A DNA stretch of 64,000 nucleotides from Exiguobacterium sp018617385 (GTDB lineage Bacteria; Bacillota; Bacilli; Exiguobacteriales; Exiguobacteriaceae): positions 1,240,001 to 1,304,000 of the forward strand of contig NZ_JACSKA010000001.1 of assembly GCF_018617385.1 (NCBI RefSeq), given 5' to 3'. Numbering within the stretch: the first letter of the stretch is position 1; every line of letters starts with the position of its first letter. The notes below the pieces were generated by a model, which worked only from the letters and a program-made list of their open reading frames with translations, ran no database searches and was not told where the DNA came from. Of this stretch, positions 32,612-41,530 are shown one piece after another. A program made the position numbers and the translations under genes.

Positions 32612-35017
32612 ATGTCGACGATTCAACACATTTTAAACCTATCTCTCGAACAGGTCGTCGGTGACCGGTTCGGGCGTTATTCGAAATATATCATTCAAGA
32701 CCGTGCCTTACCGGACGCTCGTGACGGGCTCAAGCCCGTACAACGCCGGATTCTATATGCGATGCACCATGAGGGGAATACGAACGACAAGCCGTACCGG
32801 AAGTCCGCCAAGACGGTCGGGAACGTCATCGGGAACTATCACCCGCACGGTGACTCGTCTGTCTATGAGGCGATGGTACGTCTCTCACAAGACTGGAAAC
32901 TCCGGTATCCGCTCATCGACATGCATGGGAACAACGGGTCGATGGACGGTGACCCGGCAGCGGCCATGCGTTATACGGAAGCCCGTCTCTCGAAGATTGC
33001 GGGTGTCATGTTGACGTCGATTGCGAAGAATACGGTCGACTATACGCCAAACTTTGATGATTCGACGGAAGAACCGCTCGTCTTGCCGTCGCTCCTCCCG
33101 AACCTGCTTATGAACGGGACGACAGGAATCTCAGCTGGTTATGCGACGGAGATCCCACCGCATAACTTGACGGAAGTGCTCAACCTCGCCATCGCACGCT
33201 TGAAGGGCCAGGTCGATACGGCGAAAGACGCACTCGAGTACGTCACGGGTCCTGATTTCCCTACTGGTGGGACAGTCATGGGCAAAGACGGTATCTTAAA
33301 GGCGTTCGAAACCGGTAAAGGGAAGGTCATCATCCGCGCGAAGTCCGAGATTGAGCAATTAAAAGGTGGCCGTGAACAGATCACGATCACAGAACTTCCG
33401 TATGAAGTGAATAAGGCGAACCTCGTCAAAAAGATGGAAGAGCTCCGTCTCGACAAAAAGGTCGAAGGTGTCGCGGAAGTCCGAGATGAGACGGATCGGA
33501 CGGGTCTTCGGGTCGTCATCGAATTGAAGAAAGAAGCGGACGCGGAAGGTGTGCTTCACTTCTTCTTGAAGCATACGGACCTGCAGCTCGCCTATAACTA
33601 CAATATGGTCTCCATCGTGAACCGGACGCCGAAACAGATGGGCATCATCCCGATCATTGACGCCTATTTGAAGCACGTCGAAGAGGTCGTGACACGCCGG
33701 ACGACGTTCGAGCTCGAACAGGCGAAGAAACGCGCTGAAATCGTCGACGCCTTGGAACAAGCCATCTCGGTCCTCGATGAGACGCTCGAATTGATCCGTT
33801 CCGCAAAAGATAAAGCGGACGCGAAGAAGAAACTGATGGAGCGGTTCTCATTCACGGAACGACAGGCCGAAGCGGTCGTCATGCTCCAATTATATCGACT
33901 CACGAATACGGATATCGTCGAGTTGCAAAAAGAAGCAAAGGCGCTCCAAAAAGAGATTGCCCGCCTCTCAAACATCCTCGACGTGGATGCGACAAAACGG
34001 AAGTTGATCGTGAAAGAACTTACGGCATTGCGTGACGAGTTCGGAGATGACCGTCGTTCGGTCATCGAGTCGGAAGTTGAGGAATTAAAACTGAAGACGG
34101 AAGTCATGATCGCCGTCGAAGAGACGATGGTATTCGTCAGCCGTGACGGGTACGTCAAACGTGCCTCGATGCGCTCGTATGGCGCGTCTAGTGACGTTTT
34201 ACCTGAGATGAAAGAGAAGGATCGTCCGCTTCTCACGACACAAGCCATGACGACGGACCACTTGCTCGTTTGGACGAACAAGGGTAGTTACCTCCTCATC
34301 CCGATCCATCAGATTCCAGAATCGAAGTGGAAGGATGCCGGGCAACACGTCGCCAACCTCGTCCCGATTGAAGGGGAACAGGTCATCTCGGCAGACGTCG
34401 TCTCGACGTTCGATACGGACGCCCACTGCCTCTTCGTGACGAAAGACGGGATGGTCAAACGTACGCCGTTACGCGACTACGACGCGCAGCGGAAATCGAA
34501 ACCACTCATGGCCTTGAAGCTGAAAGGTGACGACGAGGTCGTCTTCGCCGGAATCAGTGACGGTCCAGGGCAGTTGTTCCTCGTCTCAGAGCGTGGATAC
34601 GGTCTCTGGTTCAAAGAGGATGATGTCCCTGTCGTCGGACAGCGGGCAGCCGGTGTGAAGGCGATGAACCTGAAAGACGGTGACCTCGTCGCCGATGCCT
34701 TCTCCTTCTTCACGCCACCGTTGTTCGTTCTCGTGACGCAACGGGGAGCGGTCAAGAAGATGAAACTCGAGGACCAGTTCGACTGCACGAACCGCAACCT
34801 TCGTGGGACGATGCTCATTCGTGAGGTCAAATCAAAACCACACCAAATCCGTCGTGTGCTTCCAGTACATGGGGATGAGACGCTTCATATCGTCGGGAAA
34901 GAAAAAGCAAAACAAGTGAAGACAAAAACCCTTACGCTACTCGATCGCTATGCCAACGGCTCGTTCGTCTTTGACGAAGACTCGTTCGGTGAAATCGAGG
35001 ACGTGTATCTCGATTAA
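32612..35017 (+). CDS. parC: DNA topoisomerase IV subunit A (ParC)
   Basis: The 801-residue protein has the DNA-cleaving Tyr121 in AAAMRYTEARL and the quinolone-determining region YHPHGDSSVYEAM with Ser82 and Glu86 unchanged, the susceptible-type residues. The C-terminal pinwheel repeats (TKDGMVKRTPLRDYD, TQRGAVKKMKL) lack the GyrA box QRRGGKG, which supports ParC over GyrA. It forms the A2B2 topoisomerase IV with ParE, separating linked chromosomes at the end of replication. It starts 2 bases after parE and ends at a terminator. Confidence 0.95.
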   Translation: MSTIQHILNLSLEQVVGDRFGRYSKYIIQDRALPDARDGLKPVQRRILYAMHHEGNTNDKPYRKSAKTVGNVIGNYHPHGDSSVYEAMVRLSQDWKLRYPLIDMHGNNGSMDGDPAAAMRYTEARLSKIAGVMLTSIAKNTVDYTPNFDDSTEEPLVLPSLLPNLLMNGTTGISAGYATEIPPHNLTEVLNLAIARLKGQVDTAKDALEYVTGPDFPTGGTVMGKDGILKAFETGKGKVIIRAKSEIEQLKGGREQITITELPYEVNKANLVKKMEELRLDKKVEGVAEVRDETDRTGLRVVIELKKEADAEGVLHFFLKHTDLQLAYNYNMVSIVNRTPKQMGIIPIIDAYLKHVEEVVTRRTTFELEQAKKRAEIVDALEQAISVLDETLELIRSAKDKADAKKKLMERFSFTERQAEAVVMLQLYRLTNTDIVELQKEAKALQKEIARLSNILDVDATKRKLIVKELTALRDEFGDDRRSVIESEVEELKLKTEVMIAVEETMVFVSRDGYVKRASMRSYGASSDVLPEMKEKDRPLLTTQAMTTDHLLVWTNKGSYLLIPIHQIPESKWKDAGQHVANLVPIEGEQVISADVVSTFDTDAHCLFVTKDGMVKRTPLRDYDAQRKSKPLMALKLKGDDEVVFAGISDGPGQLFLVSERGYGLWFKEDDVPVVGQRAAGVKAMNLKDGDLVADAFSFFTPPLFVLVTQRGAVKKMKLEDQFDCTNRNLRGTMLIREVKSKPHQIRRVLPVHGDETLHIVGKEKAKQVKTKTLTLLDRYANGSFVFDEDSFGEIEDVYLD

Positions 35018-35019
35018 TC

Positions 35020-35064
35020 AAAAGACCTGTGATTTGGCTGATTCGCCGTTCACAGGTCTTTTTG
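35020..35064 (+). terminator. Terminator after parC
   Basis: AAAGACCTGTGA pairs with TCACAGGTCTTT, followed by TTG. Confidence 0.85.
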
Positions 35065-35240
35065 TCGTAGCCATGTCTCTAAATCGTGTTGTTGTCGTCG
35101 ATGGTGCCGCGTGTGCATCTCGACCAATTGTTATTCGTATACAAGATGGAAAGCTGACGTCAGAGAATGTGGGTTCTGAAAAGGAAGAATGCATCGATTT
35201 GCCGAAAAAGACATGTAGGACAAAAGATAGGGGGATCTAT

Positions 35241-35858
35241 ATGTCTCAATGGCTGACATGGGCGAAACGGATTCAGGCGCTGTCTCAGGCCGGTCTGACG
35301 TTCACGCGTGATCAATATGACCGAGAACGGTACGAAGAGTTACAAGAAATCGCAAGAGAGATGTATGAACGGCACTCGAACTTATCGAATGAGGCCATCT
35401 CAAAACTCGTTCATGTGGACGGTTATCCGACACCGAAACTTGATGTGCGAGGCGTCATCTTCAAAGATGATCGAATTCTGCTCGTGAAGGAGCGGTCAGA
35501 TGGGTTGTGGACCTTACCCGGTGGCTTCTGTGAAGTGAATCGCTCTCCTGCTTCGAATATCATCAAAGAAGTAGAGGAAGAGGCTGGCCTGGATGTGATT
35601 CCAGTACGGTTGCTCGCCTTGTTCGATATGCATGAACATCCACATCCGCCTCTCTCGGAGCATTATTACAAACTTTTCCTCGAGTGTGCACTGATTGGTG
35701 ACGAGGAGGGGAGTGCAGGCTTGGAGACGAGTGACGTTGGCTTTTTCGAACGAGACGCTTTGCCAGAGCTTTCCCTTGCCCGTAATACGCTTGAACAGAT
35801 TCACATGTGCTTTGACGCGCATTGGCAAGAAGAAGACTGGACCACTTTATTCGACTAG
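35241..35858 (+). CDS. NUDIX hydrolase with NUDIX_N domain
   Basis: The 205-residue protein begins with a helical NUDIX_N segment (SQWLTWAKRIQALSQAGLTF) and then a Nudix fold with box GGFCEVNRSPASNIIKEVEEEAGL. The box has Lys for the usual Arg (KE for RE) and Arg where a Glu is usual, a variation seen in the ADP-ribose pyrophosphatase YjhB-like group. The ATG follows AGGGGGAT. It is followed after 11 bases by an MBL-fold gene and then an acetyltransferase gene, so the three form one operon. Substrate, perhaps a nucleotide-sugar diphosphate, is not known. Confidence 0.87.
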   Translation: MSQWLTWAKRIQALSQAGLTFTRDQYDRERYEELQEIAREMYERHSNLSNEAISKLVHVDGYPTPKLDVRGVIFKDDRILLVKERSDGLWTLPGGFCEVNRSPASNIIKEVEEEAGLDVIPVRLLALFDMHEHPHPPLSEHYYKLFLECALIGDEEGSAGLETSDVGFFERDALPELSLARNTLEQIHMCFDAHWQEEDWTTLFD

Positions 35859-35869
35859 GAGGATCACCG

Positions 35870-36583
35870 ATGAAAGTGAGACGATACGGACATATCCATC
35901 AACTGACCTTTTACGCTCCCGTAATGCCAATCAACGTTCAACTGTTTGAGCACGAGCTCGGACTCGTCTTAATCGACACGGCGCTGAAACGGAACGCGAC
36001 CGACATTTTGTCGTATATCGCTGAGCTCGACAAGCCGCTCCTCGCGATATTGTTAACGCATGCCCACGGGGATCATGTCGGTGGGGTGGACGCCATCAAA
36101 GCGGAGCATCCGCTCGCCGAACTCTTCATCTCCCGTCGCGATGCCCGCCTCTTATCAGGAGATCGGTCACTAGAGGAGGGGGAGCAGCACAAGATTCGTG
36201 GTTCTTTGCCGACGATCCGTTCTACACCGGATGAGGTACTAGATATTGGTGAGCGGTTATTCGGTTTACGTGTCCTCGATGCAGCGGGTCATACGCCAGG
36301 GTCGATTGCGTACTATGACGAGGAAAATCGGGTATTATTTGCAGGGGACGCTTTCCAAACTCAGGGAGGGACAGCGGTTGCGGGGGATGTTCGGCCATTA
36401 TTCCCACTGCCAGGACTCGCGACGTGGAATCGGTCCGTTGCTGTCGAGAGCGCGGAGCGGCTAGTGGACCTGTCACCACTCCTCACATTCGTCGGACATG
36501 GTCCGCCTCTCAAAGGGACACACAGGCTCTATTTGGCTTTGAAACGGGCGAAGCGGAAACAAGCAAGAAAGTTTATCCGTTAA
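35870..36583 (+). CDS. MBL-fold metallo-hydrolase
   Basis: The 237-residue protein has the metallo-beta-lactamase metal motif LTHAHGDHVGG, then AAGHTPGSIAYY, LFAGDAF and a final FVGHGPPL, giving the usual two-metal ligands. I start at the ATG at 35870, 8 bases after TAGGAGGA. It resembles the glyoxalase II-like hydrolases, with no lactamase-specific feature. It sits second in the NUDIX-MBL-GNAT operon. Substrate unknown. Confidence 0.9.
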   Translation: MKVRRYGHIHQLTFYAPVMPINVQLFEHELGLVLIDTALKRNATDILSYIAELDKPLLAILLTHAHGDHVGGVDAIKAEHPLAELFISRRDARLLSGDRSLEEGEQHKIRGSLPTIRSTPDEVLDIGERLFGLRVLDAAGHTPGSIAYYDEENRVLFAGDAFQTQGGTAVAGDVRPLFPLPGLATWNRSVAVESAERLVDLSPLLTFVGHGPPLKGTHRLYLALKRAKRKQARKFIR

Positions 36584-36598
36584 CGGGAGGGTTGAACC

Positions 36599-37051
36599 AT
36601 GCAGCTGAAAGAAGTTGCCGTCCATCAATTTGAGCAAGCCCAACAGATGCTCGAGATACAACGCAACGCTTATGCGGTCGAAGCGGAACTGCTCGGGTTT
36701 GACGAGATCCCGGCGCGTTATGAGACGATTGATGTCATTCAAAACCTACCGGGCACGAGTTACGGCTTGTTTATCGATGAGCGGTTGATCGGGTTTGTCA
36801 CGGTGGAAGCATCGGAGAAAACCGTTGAAATCACGAAACTGTGTATCGACCCGACATATTTTCGGGCTAAACTGGCGACGACGCTACTCGAACACGTGTT
36901 GAGCATCCACAAGGGAAAACTGATCTATGTTCATACGGGCAAGCATAACGGACCGGCCAAACGCCTGTACACGAAACTTGGATTCGTACGAAGTGCCGAG
37001 TTCGAACCTGAAGCCGGTGTCACATTAATTCGATATACACATTCATCATAA
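36599..37051 (+). CDS. GNAT family N-acetyltransferase
   Basis: The 150-residue protein has the GNAT layout: beta4 VEITKLCIDPTYFRAKLATTLLEHVL with a weakly conserved acetyl-CoA loop (usually RxxGxG/A, here FRAKLA), and beta6-alpha4 NGPAKRLYTKLGFVRSAEF. GGGAGGGTTGAACC precedes the ATG. It is the last gene of the NUDIX-MBL-GNAT operon. The acceptor is unknown. Confidence 0.87.
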   Translation: MQLKEVAVHQFEQAQQMLEIQRNAYAVEAELLGFDEIPARYETIDVIQNLPGTSYGLFIDERLIGFVTVEASEKTVEITKLCIDPTYFRAKLATTLLEHVLSIHKGKLIYVHTGKHNGPAKRLYTKLGFVRSAEFEPEAGVTLIRYTHSS

Positions 37052-37059
37052 ATTCAAAT

Positions 37060-37145
<86 letters not shown>

Positions 37146-37176
37146 TAGAGCAATTTTTTCTCTATTTTAAAGCTCC

Positions 37177-37716
37177 CTATTCCTTAAAAATCTTGTACCA
37201 GTACAAGGTCAACTCGATTTGTGGATTCGCGTATTGTTTGATCGAGTCGACGCCTTCGAGTTGAAATCCCTCTTTTTTATAAAAGCGACATGCAATCAAG
37301 TTATCGTTCTGCGCTTCAAGCGATAAGCCGATCAGCCGTTTTTCTTTTGCCCACTGTTCGGCTGTTTCAAGCAACAGTTTTCCGATTCCACGCTTACGAT
37401 GTGTTTGACGGACCGCGATATTTTCAATGTATGCAAATCGATTCCAATCCTTCACGAGTCGGATTTGTCCGACACATTCATCTGCATCCATCGCTAAAAA
37501 CAGGATGCGACTGTCATGTTCGATATATTCTTTCCAGTCTAATCGATCGTCCGGAAATGTTATCTCTCTGACTTCTTCATCTAATTCTTCGACATATGTC
37601 CATTTTCCATCCATATAACTTGGCATGATTCGTCCGATGATCGGAAAAGGATCATTTGCATCGTTTACAATATGAATATGCGCCTCATCTAAGGCTATGA
37701 TTTGAATCAAACCCAC
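37177..37716 (-). CDS. GNAT acetyltransferase resembling streptothricin acetyltransferase SatA
   Basis: The 179-residue protein has the acetyl-CoA motif IENIAVRQTHRKRGIGKLLLE and the C-terminal QNDNLIACRFYKKEGF. The pattern IRLVKDWNRFAYIENIAV and LEAQNDNLIACRFY recalls the Bacillus SatA (YyaR) group, which acetylates streptothricin. The GTG start at 37716 is 5 bases after AGGAGGCGG. Transcribed alone. Whether it inactivates an antibiotic or acts on another amine cannot be told. Confidence 0.82.
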   Translation of the reverse strand: MGLIQIIALDEAHIHIVNDANDPFPIIGRIMPSYMDGKWTYVEELDEEVREITFPDDRLDWKEYIEHDSRILFLAMDADECVGQIRLVKDWNRFAYIENIAVRQTHRKRGIGKLLLETAEQWAKEKRLIGLSLEAQNDNLIACRFYKKEGFQLEGVDSIKQYANPQIELTLYWYKIFKE

Positions 37717-37923
37717 CCGCTCCGCCTCCTCAATATCGAATCTGTCTCACTTAATTTTTACTTCTGTATCATTCGTGTGAATTTAGCATTCATAGGAATG
37801 ATAACGCTTTATGAATAATCGTTTCAAATATTAATTTCACCTGTTTAATACATGCTTCACAGTTGCTAGACCGCTGAAGTCATGCTATTTTTAGACAGAT
37901 GAACCATCTAAGGAGGAATTCTT

Positions 37924-38772
37924 GTGAAACGAACGACTAAAGGTTTGGCAGCAACTTTATTTTTAGCAATCCCACTTGCCGCTTGTGGTGATGATAGCAC
38001 GGATCAAGCAGATACGACACGCTGGGAAGAGATTCAAGAAGAAGGCACATTGATGGTCGGTACGGCCGGTACCCTCTACCCCGCTTCTTTCCGTGAAGAA
38101 GAGAGTGACACGTTGACAGGATTTGATGTCGAACTCATGAAAGAAGTCGCCAAGCGTCTTGACCTCGAGATCGAATTCAAAGAAATGGCATTTGACAACA
38201 TGTTGACGAGTGTACAGAACGGTCAAATCGACGTGGCAGCGAATGATATCTCGGTAACAGAAGACCGTAAAGAGAAGTTTGCCTTCTCAAAACCGTATAA
38301 ATACACATATGGGACGGCTATCGTTCGCAAGAGCGACCTCTCTGGAATCGAATCACTCGAGGACTTGAAAGGTAAGAAAGCCGCTGGTGAGGCGACGACT
38401 GTCTTCATGGATGTGGCTCGAGAATATGGTGCAGAAGAAGTCATCTATGACAACGCGACGAACGATCAATACTTGCGCGACGTTTCAACCGGACGGACCG
38501 ATGTCATCTTGAATGACTATTACCTCCAAACGTTGGCCCTTGCCTTCTTCCCTGAGTTTGATATCACGATTCACCCGGACATCGCCTATAACCCACAAGA
38601 AGTCGCTTTCTTGATGGATAAAGAAAATGACGAGCTTCAGGAGAATATCGACCGTGTACTAGATGAGATGCTTGAGGATGGGACGGTCAAGGAACTATCT
38701 GAGCAATTCTACAATGGCGCGGATGTTTCGGTAGAACCAGACGTAGACGCAACAATCGTCGAAACGAAGTAA
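37924..38772 (+). CDS. Amino-acid ABC transporter substrate-binding lipoprotein (family 3)
   Basis: The GTG start follows AAGGAGGAATTCTT. The 282-residue protein has a lipoprotein signal (LAACG, Cys near 21) and the family 3 pattern: LMVGTAGTLYPASF, LTGFDVELMKEVAKRL, FDNMLTSVQNGQIDVAANDISVT, RKEKFAFSKPY and a late NDYYLQTLAL. It resembles cystine/polar amino-acid receptors such as TcyA/TcyJ. A permease follows after 7 bases, but no ATPase. The ligand is uncertain. Confidence 0.9.
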   Translation: MKRTTKGLAATLFLAIPLAACGDDSTDQADTTRWEEIQEEGTLMVGTAGTLYPASFREEESDTLTGFDVELMKEVAKRLDLEIEFKEMAFDNMLTSVQNGQIDVAANDISVTEDRKEKFAFSKPYKYTYGTAIVRKSDLSGIESLEDLKGKKAAGEATTVFMDVAREYGAEEVIYDNATNDQYLRDVSTGRTDVILNDYYLQTLALAFFPEFDITIHPDIAYNPQEVAFLMDKENDELQENIDRVLDEMLEDGTVKELSEQFYNGADVSVEPDVDATIVETK

Positions 38773-38779
38773 TGACGGC

Positions 38780-39478
38780 ATGACGTTCTCAGATATTAAA
38801 TGGGACGCCATCTTTGACGTAGACCTGGCGATTCAATCATTTCCTTATCTATTAGGTGGATTACCGAATACGCTTTGGATTTCGTTCGTCAGTATGTTTT
38901 TTGGTCTCTTGCTCGGTCTTTTGTTGGCGCTCGGGAAGTTGTCTCCGACACGACTCCTTCGATACCCGTCAACTTTCTATATCTCGTTCATGCGTGGCGT
39001 ACCCATCTTGATCATTCTGTTCATCCTCTATTCGGGATTCCCGTTCATCGGGATCGAGTTCGCCGCTTTGACGGCAGCCATTCTCGGATTCAGTTTGAAT
39101 TCCGCCGCCTATATCGCTGAAATCATCCGCTCCTCGATTCGTGCGGTCGATGACGGACAGGTGGAGGCGGCTCGTTCACTCGGGATGGGGAAATGGTTAA
39201 CATTGAAGGGGGTCGTCTTACCACAGGCGACACGGATCGCCCTTCCGCCGCTCTCGAACGTTTTTCTCGATTTGATTAAAGCCAGTTCGCTCGCCGCAAT
39301 GATCACGGTACCTGAGATCTTCAACAAGGCCAAGATCGTCGGTGGTCGGGAGTTCGACTACATGACAGTGTATATCGTCGTGGCGTTGATCTACTGGGCA
39401 ATCTGTACGTTCATGTCCTTCTTCCAAGAATGGCTCGAACGTCATTTTGAACGATATTTAGATACTCCGAAACGTTGA
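38780..39478 (+). CDS. Amino-acid ABC transporter permease (His/Glu/Gln/Arg/opine family)
   Basis: The 232-residue permease has five or so membrane segments, the HisM-type region SFMRGVPILIILFILYSGFP and the EAA loop AARSLGMGKWLTLKGVVLPQA. It belongs with the preceding binding protein in a two-gene operon closed by a terminator. No ATP-binding gene is present, so an ATPase encoded elsewhere must serve it. The ribosome site before the ATG is weak, suggesting coupling to the upstream gene. Confidence 0.9.
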   Translation: MTFSDIKWDAIFDVDLAIQSFPYLLGGLPNTLWISFVSMFFGLLLGLLLALGKLSPTRLLRYPSTFYISFMRGVPILIILFILYSGFPFIGIEFAALTAAILGFSLNSAAYIAEIIRSSIRAVDDGQVEAARSLGMGKWLTLKGVVLPQATRIALPPLSNVFLDLIKASSLAAMITVPEIFNKAKIVGGREFDYMTVYIVVALIYWAICTFMSFFQEWLERHFERYLDTPKR

Positions 39479-39508
39479 CTGACTGGCTTATGCCGGTCGG
39501 TCTTTTTT
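39477..39508 (+). terminator. Terminator after the amino-acid permease
   Basis: GACTGACTGGC pairs with GCCGGTCGGTC (two G-U pairs), followed by T6. Confidence 0.85.
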
Positions 39509-39591
39509 AGTGAATTGGATTTTTGATACATCTCCTGAACCGATTATGCTATGATTTTCTTAATTATCAGAAAAATATAGGGGGATTTTGA

Positions 39592-40500
39592 ATGAACCAT
39601 CCATGGGTTTCACATTTGAATGATCAAGTCATTGGTCAATCGAAAGCCATCAAGCTCGCTTCGATTGCGCTACTCTCGGGAGGTCACGTTTTACTCGAGG
39701 ACCGTCCCGGCACAGGCAAAACTACACTCGCCCGTAGTTTAGCAAGCTCCATCTCGGCGACATTCCAGCGTGTACAATGTACTCCGGATACATTGCCGAG
39801 TGACATATTAGGAATGGAGTTGTTCAATCCGACGACCGGGGCGTTCGAACGCCGGACGGGTCCGATTTTCACGTCGATTCTACTTGTCGATGAGATCAAC
39901 CGGACGACACCACGTACGCAATCCGCGTTGCTCGAGGCGATGCAGGAACGTCAAGTGACACTCGGGGAAGTGTCGCTCAAGTTACCGGAACCATTCTTTA
40001 TGATTGCTACACAAAACCCGTTCGACGGGCAAGGGACGTTCCCGCTCCCACAGGCTCAATTGGACCGTTTCTTATTCAAATTGACACTTGCTCCCCTCTC
40101 ACGGGATTCCGAACGACGACTGATTCGCAATGAGCATCTCGCTTCAGAATCCTTCTCTCTGCAACAGGACGAATTGTTAAAGATGCAGCAAGAGGTACGA
40201 GATGTCCGATTCCACGAGGCGATCGAAGATTACTTGCTGGATTTGATGGAATCGCTCCGTCACCATCGTGACATCGAGGTCGGACCAAGTCCACGAGCGA
40301 CGCTCGCGTATACGATGGCGGCTCGGGCTCATGCCTATATGGAAGGACGGGACTATGTCTCACCAGAAGATATTCGGGCACTCGCACTTCCGATTTTAGG
40401 GCATCGAATCGTCTTGACGGTCGAAGCGTCGCTGAAGACGAAGCCGTCAAAGTTGATCAAATCTGTACTCGAGACCATCCCGGTCCCTTCAGAGGTGTAA
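39592..40500 (+). CDS. MoxR-type AAA+ ATPase (module 1)
   Basis: The 302-residue ATPase has Walker A RPGTGKTTLARSLA, Walker B ILLVDEINRTTPRTQSALLEAMQE, sensor TQNPFDGQGTFPLPQAQLDRF and the MoxR lid GPSPRATLAY. MoxR ATPases act as chaperones for assembly or metal loading of partner complexes. It precedes a DUF58 gene and a DUF4129-like membrane gene, the standard partners. GGGGGATTTTGA precedes the ATG. A second MoxR operon lies at 57-60.7 kb. Confidence 0.93.
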   Translation: MNHPWVSHLNDQVIGQSKAIKLASIALLSGGHVLLEDRPGTGKTTLARSLASSISATFQRVQCTPDTLPSDILGMELFNPTTGAFERRTGPIFTSILLVDEINRTTPRTQSALLEAMQERQVTLGEVSLKLPEPFFMIATQNPFDGQGTFPLPQAQLDRFLFKLTLAPLSRDSERRLIRNEHLASESFSLQQDELLKMQQEVRDVRFHEAIEDYLLDLMESLRHHRDIEVGPSPRATLAYTMAARAHAYMEGRDYVSPEDIRALALPILGHRIVLTVEASLKTKPSKLIKSVLETIPVPSEV

Positions 40501-40501
40501 G

Positions 40502-41530
40502 ATGCAGTTAGTCAGCCCACGCTATCTCGAGTCCGGCTATATGTGGCTCCTGTTCGTCGTCGGCGTCTTCACGGCACTTTATGGGAACGTCTTGATTGCG
40601 AGTCTATTGATCGGTTTCAGTCTCTATGCACTGGTCATGCCATCTTTCATGTTTCGATTGGCAGAACAAATCCATGTCGACCTCACAGAAGAGATGAAAC
40701 TCTTTCCGAACGACGAGGCCGTCTATGTCTTAAAGCTCGTGTCGACGGCAAAAGTGCCGCTTGGCGTCGTCCGCCTATCCGGCTATTTGCACCCGACCGT
40801 GGAATCAGAGGGACATGCGTTTTGGCGTCAGGAGAACTTTGTCGAGACGAATGCGACCGTGGATTTCACAATCCCACTCCATGCGAAGAAGCGTGGCCCC
40901 ATACGCCTTGAAGCCATCGGGATGGAAATCCGGGATCCGTTGCGTATGTTCTCGCTCTATAAAGAGGACTCACTCCCGCGCATCGGCTACGTCTTCCCTG
41001 AGTTTTCGCCCTATCCGATCCCGAAACGTCCCCCTACTCTCCCGGGTGAGGAGATGGTCCGTCATAGTGCCTATCGTGACCCGGAGACGTTCCAGTCGGT
41101 CACCCCATATCACGGGCAACCGATGCGACAGCTATATTGGTCTGCCTATGCGAAGACGGGCGAACTGCTGGCCCGTACCGAGCAACCGGTACAAGCGAAT
41201 GAATATGTCATCGTGCTCGATTTGTTGACGAAGGATGGGCGTGCCCTCACCTATCAGATGGAGCGCCTTATCTCGCAAGCGGCCGCATTATGTCGCGATT
41301 TCGAGAAAGAAAATGCGAGTTACGGTCTGATTGTCCCGACGCTCACGAAGGATGGAATCACGTATGACCTTCAACCGGGAAGTGGCGAGGTTCATTTCCG
41401 GAAGATTATGACGACATTCGCTTGTCTGTCCGAGAGTGATTTTCCACTCGCTCGCTCCTTGTTTGAGCGAAAGGTCGCCAAATATAGTGGGAATCAATCG
41501 ATTCTCCGCTTGGGAGGTGACGGTCAATGA
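40502..41530 (+). CDS. DUF58 domain membrane protein (module 1)
   Basis: The 342-residue protein starts with two membrane helices (WLLFVVGVFTALYGNVL, IASLLIGFSLYALVMPSFM), then a beta domain and the DUF58 block HSAYRDPETFQSVTPYHGQPMRQLYWSAYAKTGEL, with a von Willebrand A-like domain after it (YVIVLDLLTKDG). It follows moxR by 1 base and overlaps the next gene by 4. The substrate of the MoxR-DUF58 pair is unknown. Confidence 0.87.
   Translation: MQLVSPRYLESGYMWLLFVVGVFTALYGNVLIASLLIGFSLYALVMPSFMFRLAEQIHVDLTEEMKLFPNDEAVYVLKLVSTAKVPLGVVRLSGYLHPTVESEGHAFWRQENFVETNATVDFTIPLHAKKRGPIRLEAIGMEIRDPLRMFSLYKEDSLPRIGYVFPEFSPYPIPKRPPTLPGEEMVRHSAYRDPETFQSVTPYHGQPMRQLYWSAYAKTGELLARTEQPVQANEYVIVLDLLTKDGRALTYQMERLISQAAALCRDFEKENASYGLIVPTLTKDGITYDLQPGSGEVHFRKIMTTFACLSESDFPLARSLFERKVAKYSGNQSILRLGGDGQ

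Noticed and set aside
30642..35017. Calling the topoisomerase pair gyrB-gyrA
   Set aside because: The A subunit lacks the GyrA box QRRGGKG, yneT precedes it as in Bacillus parEC, and no recF/dnaN/dnaA genes are near.
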